Source of the DNA: Halorubrum halodurans
GTDB lineage: Archaea; Halobacteriota; Halobacteria; Halobacteriales; Haloferacaceae
Assembly (NCBI RefSeq): GCF_002252985.1
Contig: NZ_NHPJ01000097.1
Location: 1-42,928, forward strand
DNA length: 42,928 bases
Direction: 5' to 3'
The notes below the pieces were generated by a model. It worked only from the letters and a program-made list of their open reading frames with translations. It was not told the origin of the DNA and did no database searches. A program made the position numbers and the translations under genes. This document shows positions 1 through 8,192 of this stretch, in pieces. Each line of letters starts with the position of its first letter. Position 1 is the stretch's first letter.

Positions 1-154
1 TTGGTGTGCTACTCGTTCTACGACACCCTCCAATAATGGGGAAGGCGATGAGCATGCCGACATCGCCTTCCTCGATGTTGAGGTAGGGGATGCGGCTCTC
101 CTCGCCGAACTGATCCATGATGCGCCGTGCTGCTGCGTCTTGATCTGCTGACAT
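1..154 (-). CDS. Partial small protein of the envelope operon, 3' end outside window
   Basis: An ATG at 154 opens a frame that stays open for 51 codons to the window edge, beginning MSADQDAA. It starts two bases after the stop of the TrbL-like gene, so it is almost certainly translated from the same transcript. The visible part is a polar, acidic N-terminus followed by a short hydrophobic run (MLIAFPIIGG) that could begin a membrane helix. In haloarchaeal conjugation-type operons the gene after the TrbL/VirB6-like protein is often a small membrane protein preceding a VirB4-like ATPase, but nothing here proves that. Function unknown. Confidence 0.55.
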   Translation of the reverse strand, partial: MSADQDAAARRIMDQFGEESRIPYLNIEEGDVGMLIAFPIIGGCRRTSSTP

Positions 155-156
155 TG

Positions 157-1272
157 TTAGTGAATACCTCGATCAAACTCCATTCCGCGTTCGTCACTCG
201 CCGATTCCGCTGTCGCTCCACCTGGGTCATTCTCCGTTCGGCGGTACGATGGTGTACCGCCATCGCCCCCTCCATGCCCACCGCGGGCAGCCGCTTTTTG
301 CGCGACTGCGTGGCCAGCGGCGGCTTTCGGCCCCCACCGAGCGGCGGTCGTCGCGACGCCGGAGCCAGCAAGGTACCCACCAGCGGCGACACCGCCAATG
401 AGAGCTGCGCCTTTCGTCGCACCGCCAACGACTTTGGCCGTCAACGGCGTCGCGTATTTGAACGTCTTCCACGTGATGTAGAGTGCGACCAATGGAAGCG
501 ACGTAGCGACGAGATACTTGAGGAACGCTGTTCCTGGTGTGAGCGTCCCACCGCCGTAGATTAGATCATAGCCCTTGAAGACCATCGCCGCCGGCAATGG
601 CAGGACAGCCAGGGGCACAAATCGCTTGGCAAAGCCTAATGCGATATCAGACACAACAGGAATATTCCCATATCCGAGAGCGATTGCGATTGGCATTCCG
701 TAGAGATACACGTAGAGGAGAATCTCCCGGATGTAAAACAACGCCTGCAATGCCCACATCGAAATTCCTCCGAGCAGGGCGAATAGAAGAGACAATCCTG
801 GATTCGTTAGAGACACGGTGAGGAAGCCCAACATAGCGTTCCGAAGCGAAGCCATACTCGGCATCAGTGCGATTGAAAACCCGTCCACGATATAGAGAGC
901 GAGTACACCGATCCAATACCAGACGATAATCAGGAAGGCACCCACCCACGCCGTTTTCTTCGTCTTCCTCGCCTCATAGGCACTTCCAATGTTGAATATC
1001 CGGATTGTATGCCGGCCCTGGACGCTCATTACGAGCAGCAGTAATGCGATGAGCATGATTTCGCCGCCAACGAGGGAATCTTGAATTGTGGTCCAGGGTG
1101 CGTTCGATGGTTCGCCAAAAACGAATGCGCCATCTGTTTGAGGTGTAGGAGTTCCGAATAATTCCTCGGTGAGCGTATTATAACCGGTCGTCAGGCCATC
1201 CATGAAGAGACCAATAATCCAGTCAACAACGCCCTTGAACCCCTCTAAGACGACATCAATGAGATCAACCAT
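157..1272 (-). CDS. TrbL/VirB6-like multi-pass membrane protein
   Basis: This 371-residue protein has a short amphipathic N-terminus, then about six or seven hydrophobic segments between roughly residues 70 and 280 (for example around GEIMLIALLLLVM and WVGAFLIIVWYW). A long Gly/Ala-rich hydrophilic tail follows (about 290-371). That plan, a polytopic core with a disordered soluble tail, is typical of TrbL/VirB6-type inner-membrane channel proteins of type IV secretion and of related archaeal conjugation proteins. The start at 1272 lies three bases after the stop of the lipoprotein gene. Context with a secreted surface protein, a lipoprotein and a pilin-like protein supports an envelope complex. 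The assignment rests on topology and neighbours, not on a diagnostic motif, so a vesicle or virus membrane protein remains possible. Confidence 0.55.
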   Translation of the reverse strand: MVDLIDVVLEGFKGVVDWIIGLFMDGLTTGYNTLTEELFGTPTPQTDGAFVFGEPSNAPWTTIQDSLVGGEIMLIALLLLVMSVQGRHTIRIFNIGSAYEARKTKKTAWVGAFLIIVWYWIGVLALYIVDGFSIALMPSMASLRNAMLGFLTVSLTNPGLSLLFALLGGISMWALQALFYIREILLYVYLYGMPIAIALGYGNIPVVSDIALGFAKRFVPLAVLPLPAAMVFKGYDLIYGGGTLTPGTAFLKYLVATSLPLVALYITWKTFKYATPLTAKVVGGATKGAALIGGVAAGGYLAGSGVATTAARWGPKAAAGHAVAQKAAARGGHGGGDGGTPSYRRTENDPGGATAESASDERGMEFDRGIH

Positions 1273-1275
1273 ACA

Positions 1276-2115
1276 TCAAGCCTCGCTAATTGTGACCTCG
1301 CAATTCTGCATCTCGTCAGAGCCAGTGTACTCCACGTCGTAGGATTTCGTGACTTGTTGTCCTGTAGTTCGAGTCTCCAGTACGACAGTAAACTGCCCGC
1401 TATTTCCATCAGTTGAACAACCCATACCGTCCTCCCCGATTTCTGAGCCAAACGGGAACGAGTCGCTGAAGATATCTACTGTCTCGCCTGCACCGACTAC
1501 GACACGTTCTTTTTCGTATATCCCACTTCCACGGGGATCATCGACAGGATTGGGAACATCCCCGGTAAATCGGAGTTCAACTACTGCTCCCGGACCACTC
1601 CCGGTATTCTCCACGGTGACGAATGCTTCCCCATTCTTTTTCGAATCTGTTTGGCTTTCGCCATAGACTTCGTCCCATGGTTTATCCGGGTTATTCCGAT
1701 AGAGCCCAACATCTCGTATCACCAATTCCGGCTGGATAGCGAGCGAGGTTTCTGCGACAGTCTCCTCGCCCTTCAGTGCGAGTACGCGATACTCACCGGG
1801 CGCATACGCGGTGCCGATCTCGAATGAGACCCGCTGAGCACCCGCGGCTACGTCGCGCTCCCCGAATAACTCGCCGTTCGGTTGGATGAGGTTGACTTGG
1901 TCGACGTCGGCTTCTTCGGAGAGTTCGACGACGAGTGTTGTCCCCTCGACAGCGACACGCGTGAGTGGGCCGTTGCCATCTGGAGAGGTCGTTCCGTCAC
2001 CAGGCGTCCCAGAACCGCTATTGTCGTTCAGACAGCCAGCGACACTTACGAGGGCAGCACCTGCGACCGTTCGGAGGGCGGTTCGCCGACTGATCTGTGG
2101 GTGGTTTCTAATCAT
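1276..2115 (-). CDS. Tat-exported lipoprotein
   Basis: The 279-residue protein starts with a twin-arginine signal (SRRTALRTVAGA) running into a lipobox, VSVAGC, with Cys28 as the expected lipidated residue. This is the standard haloarchaeal Tat lipoprotein arrangement. A Gly/Ser/Thr/Asp-rich linker follows (about residues 30-50), then beta-rich sequence with two likely Ig-like folds. The protein would sit outside the cell, anchored by lipid. It is sandwiched, with three-base gaps, between the large surface protein and the TrbL-like gene. It could be a structural or adhesion component of the same complex. No catalytic motif was recognised. Confidence 0.75.
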   Translation of the reverse strand: MIRNHPQISRRTALRTVAGAALVSVAGCLNDNSGSGTPGDGTTSPDGNGPLTRVAVEGTTLVVELSEEADVDQVNLIQPNGELFGERDVAAGAQRVSFEIGTAYAPGEYRVLALKGEETVAETSLAIQPELVIRDVGLYRNNPDKPWDEVYGESQTDSKKNGEAFVTVENTGSGPGAVVELRFTGDVPNPVDDPRGSGIYEKERVVVGAGETVDIFSDSFPFGSEIGEDGMGCSTDGNSGQFTVVLETRTTGQQVTKSYDVEYTGSDEMQNCEVTISEA

Positions 2116-2118
2116 GGA

Positions 2119-3852
2119 CTATGGGTTCCGTTGGAAGATGTCTTCTGGACCGAGCATTCGGAGGAGCCGCTTGCCAGCGTAGAACATCACGAAGAACGGG
2201 AGGAGCTGCCAGCCGACCTCGAACACCAGCGCAAACCAGCCGTCAATCGTCCCGAGTGGATGCCAGCGGGCCGTCGCGGTATCGCTCACGTACGCCGGGG
2301 CGTGACCGAGCCACGAGCCAGGGTGGTACCGCGCCGTGTAGATGTCCGGTTCGTCGATGGTCACGATCGCCACCCCGGAGGCGTTGGTCTCAATGCGCTG
2401 ATCCGCGACCGTGATGTACCCGCTCCGGGTGGTGCCGCCGATTGGATACTGACGGCTATCGTCAAGCGCAATCGGCGCCCCAGTTTGATTGTCCCGGAGT
2501 TCGACCCTGAGCGTCGCTTGCGACTGGTTCTGCTGGATGACCTGGACAGTGAGATTGCTGCGGCGGAGCTGCCGCTCGGAGCCGGCGTCCGGCTCGGCGA
2601 TTGACGCATTCACGCCCCGGACGATGCCCGCAACATGGAGCGCCTCTCGATCGACGTTCTCGGCTCGAACGGCGACGCCGTACGTCGTCGTGTACGACTG
2701 GTTGACGATGTCGATATTGATGTCCTCACCGATGGTGCCGACCGGTGACGGGCGGTCAGTCCCCCAGGTCTCGATGAGTTCTGGTCCGTCTCGAACCGGC
2801 TCTGTACGCGGGCCGATCCGCGAGGGATAGGCGTGGACGTACACCGGAATCGCGTCTGACTGAACAGTCGCACTAGCAGTCCGATTCGACCGGACGAGCG
2901 TGTCCCAGTTCGTGTTCCGAGCGGTGTAGAACCGCCAGATCCCACGGACCCGTGCCTCACCGTTCTCCGTGAGCGTGTACCCCTGCCACGGCCGCGACTG
3001 GAAGATGGCCACACCGGCGTCGCCGTTCGGATACTCGGCGTAGTAGGGGTATGCCGAGAGGTCGTAGATCTCGACGTCGATCGAATCGGAGACGTTCCGT
3101 GTTTCCGTCCGATAGGTGACGTCGACGTCCGTCTGGTCACCCAGGTCGGTCCTGACGGTCTTCTTCAGCCGGACGCTAATCTCCGCTTCCAGCGTGAGAT
3201 TCGCACTCCAGTCGCCCTCGATCTGGTAGTCGAGGGCAGGCGTATGGTCCCCGTCACGCTCGGCGATGGTCTCGCCGTCCTTCTTCACCCGGACTTCTTC
3301 GATCTCGTGCTCCGTGAGCGACCACGAGATAGTTGTGTTGCCGGAAGAGCTCCCGCTGGGGACGCGAACGCGGTAATCAACGAACCCGCACAGCGTCCCA
3401 TTCGGCGCGGTGTAGAGTGGGGTCTCACTAGACCCGAGATGTCCACGAGTAGAGGGCTGGACCGCGAAGATCGTTGCGTGAGCATCGTCGATGAAGACGC
3501 CGTCCTCGAGGTCCGCGTGCGGTGGATGTACGGACGTATCTGGGCCGCCGGCGTCGAGGTCCTCAAAGTCGTTCCGCGTCCACGTCGCCGCGGTCGCGGG
3601 CGGCCGTTTGAACGTGACGTCCGTCCCGTTGGCGACCTGATGGACGGCGGAGCGGTTCTCGCCGTAGCGCTGCCGGTACTCCTCCTGGCTGATGTAGTTG
3701 TCCGCATCACGTGACCACAGCGTTGCCGACTCGTTTTCCGTGAGCCCGTTCTCCTCCGTACCTGGTCGCGGCGGGTCAGCGGCGACGATACCTGTGATTA
3801 GGCTCGTCGCGAGCAAGCCGGCCATGAGCATGGAGAGCTGTCGGTGGGTCAT
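2119..3852 (-). CDS. Large secreted surface protein with C-terminal membrane anchor
   Basis: The start is placed at the ATG at 3852 (MTHRQLSMLM), because it begins a clean signal peptide with a likely cut near GIVA/ADPP and leaves a 23-base gap to the upstream gene. The longer frame to 3900 would overlap that gene. The 577-residue product has an acidic, N-glycosylation-rich (NxS/T) beta-type ectodomain, an Ig-like region near residues 440-530, and one hydrophobic segment close to the C-terminus (around FALVFEVGWQLLPFFV) followed by a basic tail. It looks like a spike or coat protein held in the membrane by its C-terminus. Such a protein occurs in both conjugative and pleolipovirus/vesicle-type elements; I cannot decide between them. 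Confidence 0.7.
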   Translation of the reverse strand: MTHRQLSMLMAGLLATSLITGIVAADPPRPGTEENGLTENESATLWSRDADNYISQEEYRQRYGENRSAVHQVANGTDVTFKRPPATAATWTRNDFEDLDAGGPDTSVHPPHADLEDGVFIDDAHATIFAVQPSTRGHLGSSETPLYTAPNGTLCGFVDYRVRVPSGSSSGNTTISWSLTEHEIEEVRVKKDGETIAERDGDHTPALDYQIEGDWSANLTLEAEISVRLKKTVRTDLGDQTDVDVTYRTETRNVSDSIDVEIYDLSAYPYYAEYPNGDAGVAIFQSRPWQGYTLTENGEARVRGIWRFYTARNTNWDTLVRSNRTASATVQSDAIPVYVHAYPSRIGPRTEPVRDGPELIETWGTDRPSPVGTIGEDINIDIVNQSYTTTYGVAVRAENVDREALHVAGIVRGVNASIAEPDAGSERQLRRSNLTVQVIQQNQSQATLRVELRDNQTGAPIALDDSRQYPIGGTTRSGYITVADQRIETNASGVAIVTIDEPDIYTARYHPGSWLGHAPAYVSDTATARWHPLGTIDGWFALVFEVGWQLLPFFVMFYAGKRLLRMLGPEDIFQRNP

Positions 3853-3875
3853 CGGGCTCGCGTCGGGATTGCGGC

Positions 3876-4295
3876 TCACCACGGTGTGAGATCGACGCAC
3901 TGCGCTAGTGGGAGGCCCATCATCGACCCGGCGACTGTGTACAACGGGCCGAGGACGACGAGGACGACCGCGGACTTCATCGCCGAGCGCTTGTGGCGCT
4001 TGAGCCCCTTCTTTTGTTCTGGACCGATTGTGAACATCTCGATGAGGGAATCGGCCTGCCAGACGACGGCGAGACCGACGATCCCCAGCGCAGTAGTCAG
4101 CTGGAAGAATCCCTCAATCATGCTTGGGAGGTTGTCCGCGCTACAGACCGCGTTGTCCTGGGCGGCTACTGGCTCCACAGCGACGAGGCTCAGGAGGATG
4201 ACGGTGAGCGCTGCCTGTCGAGGGATTGTGCCCGTTAGTATCGATTCGCGGTCGGTGCCACGTTCGGAGTCGGAGGGTGTCTGGTCCTGTGACAT
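3876..4295 (-). CDS. Small pilin-like membrane protein
   Basis: This 139-residue protein has a hydrophobic segment at about 28-46 that ends in VAAQ, reading as a cleavable signal peptide. Two further hydrophobic helices follow, at about 63-83 and 108-128, separated by a basic loop (QKKGLKRHKRS). A signal plus two helices around a basic loop is the layout of VirB2/TrbC-type pilins, and also of small viral membrane proteins. It lies between the small regulator-like gene and the large surface protein in one operon. The family assignment is by architecture only. Confidence 0.55.
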   Translation of the reverse strand: MSQDQTPSDSERGTDRESILTGTIPRQAALTVILLSLVAVEPVAAQDNAVCSADNLPSMIEGFFQLTTALGIVGLAVVWQADSLIEMFTIGPEQKKGLKRHKRSAMKSAVVLVVLGPLYTVAGSMMGLPLAQCVDLTPW

Positions 4296-4301
4296 TGCGG
4301 G

Positions 4302-4580
4302 TTAATCATCTGCGGTATCTCCAGCTGGTGGTTGGTCCTGTTCGTCGTCCACGAGTGACCGGAGATCTGCAAAGCAGTTGGTGTTCTCAGCAATCTCGTC
4401 ACGTGTGTAGCCCTGCTCGCGAGCCTGCTTGAGGAAGTCACGGAGCTCGTCGGGATCGACATCGCGAACGTCCATCTCCTCGCGGAGGGCACGACGATAG
4501 AGGGCAGAGGCGTTGATGTGGTCGTTCCACGTCAAGTACAAGTCGTGAATCGCCTCGATTGTTACTGATCTCGTAATCAT
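4302..4580 (-). CDS. Small operon-leading protein, possible ribbon-helix-helix type regulator
   Basis: The ATG at 4580 (MITRSVTIEA) is preferred over an upstream start at 4616, because it follows AT-rich sequence suited to a leaderless promoter. The 92-residue product has a short beta-like start, a helix containing INASALYRRALREEM, a second helical region, and an acidic, Pro-rich tail. The SALYRRAL pattern resembles the helices of small RHH-type DNA-binding proteins, which often head mobile-element operons. Homology is not certain. It is the first gene of the minus-strand operon that runs to the window edge. Confidence 0.5.
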   Translation of the reverse strand: MITRSVTIEAIHDLYLTWNDHINASALYRRALREEMDVRDVDPDELRDFLKQAREQGYTRDEIAENTNCFADLRSLVDDEQDQPPAGDTADD

Positions 4581-4683
4581 ATGTGTATGGGCTTGAGTAC
4601 GTGTATTGGCGCACATCGGGGATATCCTGGGGGAATAAAATATGAATCGGTAGTTAACTGGATTTAACTCGGATCAATCGCGA

Positions 4684-5220
4684 TTAAATCTTCACAAATC
4701 CCAGAATAACGATCTGGGTGACAGACTTCCAGCTAAGTGTCTCCGTGAGTGCGTCGAGCGTGGGCTCGATGAGGAAGTCGGCGTTGACGATTACCTCGGC
4801 GGCGGCCGACTCCAGATAGTCTCTCGCGATGACTATGCAGTCCGCGGCCATCGCCTCGAAGAACCCGATCCCGAATCCCTCATAGTGATTACTGCGAGTC
4901 TTTACCGCTGTGACGATCCGTATCGGCACTGAGGGCGGCTGAACCAGCGTCTCTCAACGCCGCCTCTGAAACTATTCGCAGTAATCACTATCAAAGGTGC
5001 TCGGCAACATGAAGACGTTAGCGCCCGTATGTGGCAGGCCACGTTCTCGTAGTCGTTGAGGCAGCCGTACTACTCCCACGAGTGGCGTAAGTGCGTTTGC
5101 TTGGGCTTGTAGCGCGTCGTCCTCGGGATTGTTGCTACTGATCTCGAGGGTGAGGCCGGTGTTAGTGGCCACCCGATTAACCGCCTCCAAACAGCAGAAC
5201 AACCGTTTTATCGGACATTT
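4684..5220 (-). pseudogene. Broken GT4 glycosyltransferase remnant
   Basis: Two pieces of one GT4 C-terminal domain lie in different frames. The upstream piece (about 5220-4990) holds ALTPLVGVV and ANVFMLPSTFDSDY. The downstream piece (4929-4684) continues at NHYEGFGIGFFEAMA, the family's nucleotide-sugar-binding region with the EGFG and EAMA landmarks, then IEPTLDALTETL. Between them sits about 90 bp flanked by a perfect 15-bp inverted repeat that interrupts the codons for the D-Y-E-G-F region. The N-terminal acceptor domain is missing; the remnant abuts the membrane-protein gene at 5234. It cannot make an active enzyme. Confidence 0.75.
4883..4990. repeat. 108-bp segment with 15-bp perfect inverted repeats inside the GT4 remnant
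   Basis: TAGTGATTACTGCGA at 4883-4897 is repeated as its exact reverse complement at 4976-4990, enclosing 78 bp. The repeat copies the glycosyltransferase codons at the break, so it looks like a template-switch or hairpin-mediated insertion rather than a transposon with its own ends. Confidence 0.8.
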
Positions 5221-5233
5221 CAGGAACCGTCCA

Positions 5234-5608
5234 TCAGATACGGAAAAGTGAATCGACGACGGACCGGCGTACTCGCATAAGCACCCACAGCGAAACAATC
5301 AGATTCAGTACCACGAGTCCGATCGTTCCAAGCAGGAGTTCTTGTGTTGTGGGGTCAACGAAAACCCACAGCGCCGAGAGAGCGAGAATATCCACGAGTA
5401 AGAGCGTCGAAACGGTCAAGAAGCCGGTCCGAAATATCCGCCACTGATCGTCGAAATCAACATCACCGATCAGCTGGTCCGTTTCCGACGGGCTTTGTGA
5501 GTCCGGTTCTCTGGGTCGTCTCGGGAGCAACCGGAATCGGATAAGTGTACGATGGAGCCACAATCCTAGTCTTTTTGTAAGCGATTTCGATCCCTTATCA
5601 TCGGCCAT
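5234..5608 (-). CDS. Small two-helix membrane protein of unknown function
   Basis: The 124-residue protein has a basic N-terminal part (residues 1-35, many Arg), an acidic stretch, and two long hydrophobic segments at about 62-84 and 90-111 that would form a helical hairpin. The tail is short and basic. I do not recognise a family. It stands between two remnants (a glycosyltransferase and glmS) and may itself be a leftover of a larger locus, but its frame is intact and its composition is normal for a haloarchaeal membrane protein. Confidence 0.5.
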   Translation of the reverse strand: MADDKGSKSLTKRLGLWLHRTLIRFRLLPRRPREPDSQSPSETDQLIGDVDFDDQWRIFRTGFLTVSTLLLVDILALSALWVFVDPTTQELLLGTIGLVVLNLIVSLWVLMRVRRSVVDSLFRI

Positions 5609-5617
5609 GATTCAACT

Positions 5618-5956
5618 TTACCATCCGTATTTATATAATCTGCCTACAAACTCGCTAGGTTGAATCCAACGACTATACTCGTTGGTCACTGATTCAAAAG
5701 TCGATCGCGGGTACCATCCCGTTGGGGATGTTGTTCTGTCAGTCCCGGTCTGAATTCCGGCATTCAGCGACGTGGTAATCCCAGTTTTCGCGCCATCGTC
5801 GGGGATCACCCTAAGGCTCCGACGACCAGCGTCGACGCCCTCACCGTTCTCAGCCATCTGCGTTATTGTGTCGACGGGTACAGCGGTCGTCTTGGTGCCG
5901 ACGTTCACGTGTTCGCCTCTCAGTCGTGCCTCGAGTCGCCATCGTTGGAGCGACAC
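5618..5956 (-). CDS. Unrecognised open frame downstream of the glmS remnant
   Basis: A 112-codon frame starts seven bases after the glmS remnant stop. The protein has no membrane segment, no clear motif and a less acidic composition than neighbouring real genes. Given the pseudogenes on both sides it may be decayed coding sequence and not a working gene. It is listed so that the stretch is described. Confidence 0.25.
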   Translation of the reverse strand: MSLQRWRLEARLRGEHVNVGTKTTAVPVDTITQMAENGEGVDAGRRSLRVIPDDGAKTGITTSLNAGIQTGTDRTTSPTGWYPRSTFESVTNEYSRWIQPSEFVGRLYKYGW

Positions 5957-5962
5957 CGCGGT

Positions 5963-6660
5963 TTACTCCACGGTAACGCTCTTCACGAGATTGCGAGGCT
6001 TATCGATCGGCCGGTCTTTCTCGTCCGCGACGTAGTACGCGAACAGCTGGAGGGCGACGTTCGCGATGACCGGTTCGAGCGGCCCGCAGTCCGGAATATC
6101 GAACGTCTGATCGACGGTGCTCGTGTGAGCCGGATCGCTCGTCACGCCGATGACAGGCGCCCCACGCGCTTTGACCTCCTTGACGTTATTGAGCGTCTTC
6201 TCGGCCGGCTCTCCGCCGTGAGGACCGCGATCACCGGTGTCTCCGGCGTCACTAACGCGAGCGGGCCGTGTTTCAGTTCGCCCGCAGCGAACCCCTCCGC
6301 GTGGTCGTAGGAGATCTCCTTGAGCTTGAGCGCGCTCTCGAGTGCGACGGGGTAGCCGGCCTCCCGACCGATGTAGAAGAACGCCTCGCTGTCGGCGTGC
6401 GTCTGTGCTGCCTGTTTGATCGCCGGTTCCTGGTCGAGGACCTGCTGGACCGCCCCCGGGAGCTCCTGGACGCCGGCCAGCAGGTCACGGGTCGCCTGCG
6501 TCGAGAGCGCGTTTCGAGCCGCTCCGAGATGGGCCGCCAGCAGCGTCACCGTCGCCACCTGCGAGACGAACGTCTTGGTGGCGGCGACGCCGATCTCGGG
6601 ACCGGCGCGGATGAACACCGTCTCGTCGGCCTCCCGGGTGACGGTGCTTCCGAGCGTGTG
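5963..6660 (-). pseudogene. glmS: glmS remnant (glucosamine-6-phosphate synthase, isomerase half)
   Basis: The frame from about 6653 encodes the second half of GlmS. It opens with the LGSTVTREADETVF region, then RAGPEIGVAATKTF, the SIS-domain landmark KLKEISYDHAEG, and GELKHGPLALV. Near 6222 the frame slips by one base, probably loss of a G after VLT. The true C-terminus then continues in another frame to DEKDRPIDKPRNL and VKSVTVE, ending at 5963. The N-terminal glutaminase domain and first SIS domain are gone. Its 5' end is fused to a glmU-like fragment. An apparently intact copy begins off the right edge (42414-42928) and shares most of these motifs. Confidence 0.88.
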
Positions 6661-6846
6661 TAGGTCTGGACGCGTTCGCGGTTCGAGCCGACGACGAGTA
6701 CCACCTCAGTCACGGGAGTCGCTTCGAGTTCCGTCACGATGTGATCGAGAATCGGCCGATTCCCCACGGAGAGCATCGGTTTGGTTCGGTTCTCCGTCAG
6801 CGGCCACAGGCGACCCCTTCCCGGCAGCGAGGATGACGGCCTTCAT
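6661..6846 (-). pseudogene. glmU-like sugar-1-phosphate nucleotidyltransferase, N-terminal fragment
   Basis: An ATG at 6846 opens MKAVILAAGKGS, the nucleotide-binding start of this family. A two-base loss then shifts the frame, and the expected continuation reappears in the next frame as MLSVGNRPILDHI and EVVLVVGSNRERVQTY. About 60 residues of the enzyme remain before the sequence runs straight into glmS codons. The WPLTENR-type wording, readable across the shift, is closer to GlmU than to AglF. Haloarchaea often carry glmU and glmS side by side, so one deletion can explain the fusion. Confidence 0.8.
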
Positions 6847-6926
6847 GACTCGGATGTATATGGAGGCGGCCGTAGCAGTTTGGTGGGTGAGGAACCTCGT
6901 GAGAAGGTGGTGATACTGCGTCTTGT

Positions 6927-7137
6927 GCTTTGTTGAATCCGATGACAGCACGGGGATCACGATCTCTGAAGAGGCGATTTTCTCACGCTTCGTCGTCGAG
7001 GAGTTGGATCGACCCACCCAGTGACCTTGGTCCTCACTCTCTCTGTCAAGATTCCGTCTCTGAATTCACTCGACAGCGCTCTAGAACCGAGTACAGAGTG
7101 ACCCGATCCCAACGCCTTCTGCGGATTCAACAGAGCA
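6927..7137. mobile_element. 211-bp MITE derived from the IS5-type element at 41342
   Basis: The ends match those of the complete element at 41342-42275: the left 20 bp equal its right end, and the right 24 bp equal its left end, in inverted orientation. The termini are imperfect inverted repeats (GCTTTGTTGAATCCG against GCTCTGTTGAATCCG). A 9-bp target duplication, GCGTCTTGT, flanks it at 6918-6926 and 7138-7146. No transposase frame is present, so it depends on a transposase supplied elsewhere, plausibly from 41415-42245. Confidence 0.85.
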
Positions 7138-7319
7138 GCGTCTTGTATTTATTGAGATATGAACTGTGAATTCGGCAGTACCGCATTGCTTCGGGTGTGG
7201 TGCCAACCTTCCCGAAGCTGTAGTATCCAATGGCCTTCCGGTGATATTATTAAAGCGCATCAAATTACTAGATTCGATATTTTCCTCCGAGAGTATATTA
7301 TACACGCCTTTGAGAGGTA

Positions 7320-8192
7320 CTATATGAGCGGCTGTGTTGAATCGCTGTAAGGCGGAGAGATCCACTGTGTGACGAAGCGTTTGATGTTATAGACGACACA
7401 CATCAGCGCGATTTTGCGGAACTCACGAAACCACGACCGAGCTCGCACGGCGAAGCCGAGCGAGCGCTTGACAGCCGAGTTCACGGTTTCAGTCATTGAG
7501 CGCTGATTGTAGCGGGTATCGTCGATCCTGGCGTTGTGCGCGTGGTCGTACGGTGCGAAGATGCGGTGCTTGATCAGCGGTCTGATCCCAAGCTCACGCA
7601 GACCTTCGCGGAGCGATTGCTTATCGTAGCCCTTATCGGCCGCAAGAGACCGCAGATCGCCCGCCGGAACGCGGGCGATCTGCTCAGCGAGGTCTGCGTC
7701 GCTTCCGTCCCGATTCGTTGAGCAGTGGACGTCAAGGACAGCTTGAGACGCTGTATCGACGATTTTCGTGACTTTGAGCTTCTGAACGCGGTAGCTGATT
7801 CGCTGGCAGTAGTGGCGGCTTGCTGGTGAGCGGTCGTAGAACGTGGCGTCGATCGCGGCGTGTTCTGAGAGATCGTGCAGCTGCGCCGACTGGCGCAGCA
7901 GCACTCGACAGACGCTCATGCTGATCCGGTCGAACGCCTTACACAACGTGGATGGCGCGGGGAGATCGGCCGCGCTGAGGCCGATCTCCCCAGTTATTTG
8001 TGGCATCTCTTCGAGTAAGTCGATCGTCATTCGGTAGGATGTATCGAGGTAAATCCGGAGACAATGGAGGGAAACGAGTGCGTAGTCGGCGAATCCGCCG
8101 CCACCGTCCGGGGCGGCGGATTCGCCTCCATCGCCAGTAACTCTTTGAGCAACCGGCACAACCTCCCCGATGAAGCGGGAGATTTGTGTCAT
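7320..8192 (-). CDS. IS5-family DDE transposase
   Basis: The ATG at 8192 (MTQISRF) is chosen over a TTG two codons upstream. The 290-residue protein carries the DDE landmarks of the family: IDATFYDR for the first Asp, a second Asp in the LDVHC region, AADKGYDKQSL, and a final Glu in MTETVNSAVKR. The N-terminal helical domain (LRIYLDTSYR) matches other haloarchaeal IS5 transposases. The stop codon at 7320-7322 lies outside the left inverted repeat, so the last residues (YSDSTQPLI) are encoded by the repeat and flanking host DNA. Otherwise the frame looks intact and the enzyme may be active. Confidence 0.85.
   Translation of the reverse strand: MTQISRFIGEVVPVAQRVTGDGGESAAPDGGGGFADYALVSLHCLRIYLDTSYRMTIDLLEEMPQITGEIGLSAADLPAPSTLCKAFDRISMSVCRVLLRQSAQLHDLSEHAAIDATFYDRSPASRHYCQRISYRVQKLKVTKIVDTASQAVLDVHCSTNRDGSDADLAEQIARVPAGDLRSLAADKGYDKQSLREGLRELGIRPLIKHRIFAPYDHAHNARIDDTRYNQRSMTETVNSAVKRSLGFAVRARSWFREFRKIALMCVVYNIKRFVTQWISPPYSDSTQPLI

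Noticed and set aside
2121..3714. Several open frames on both strands overlapping the large surface-protein gene
   Set aside because: They are shadows of a GC-rich coding frame; their products are Arg/Ser/Pro-rich, lack acidic composition and have no motifs.
7081..7365. Frames crossing the MITE right end and the IS5 left end
   Set aside because: They cross two element borders and have non-haloarchaeal composition.
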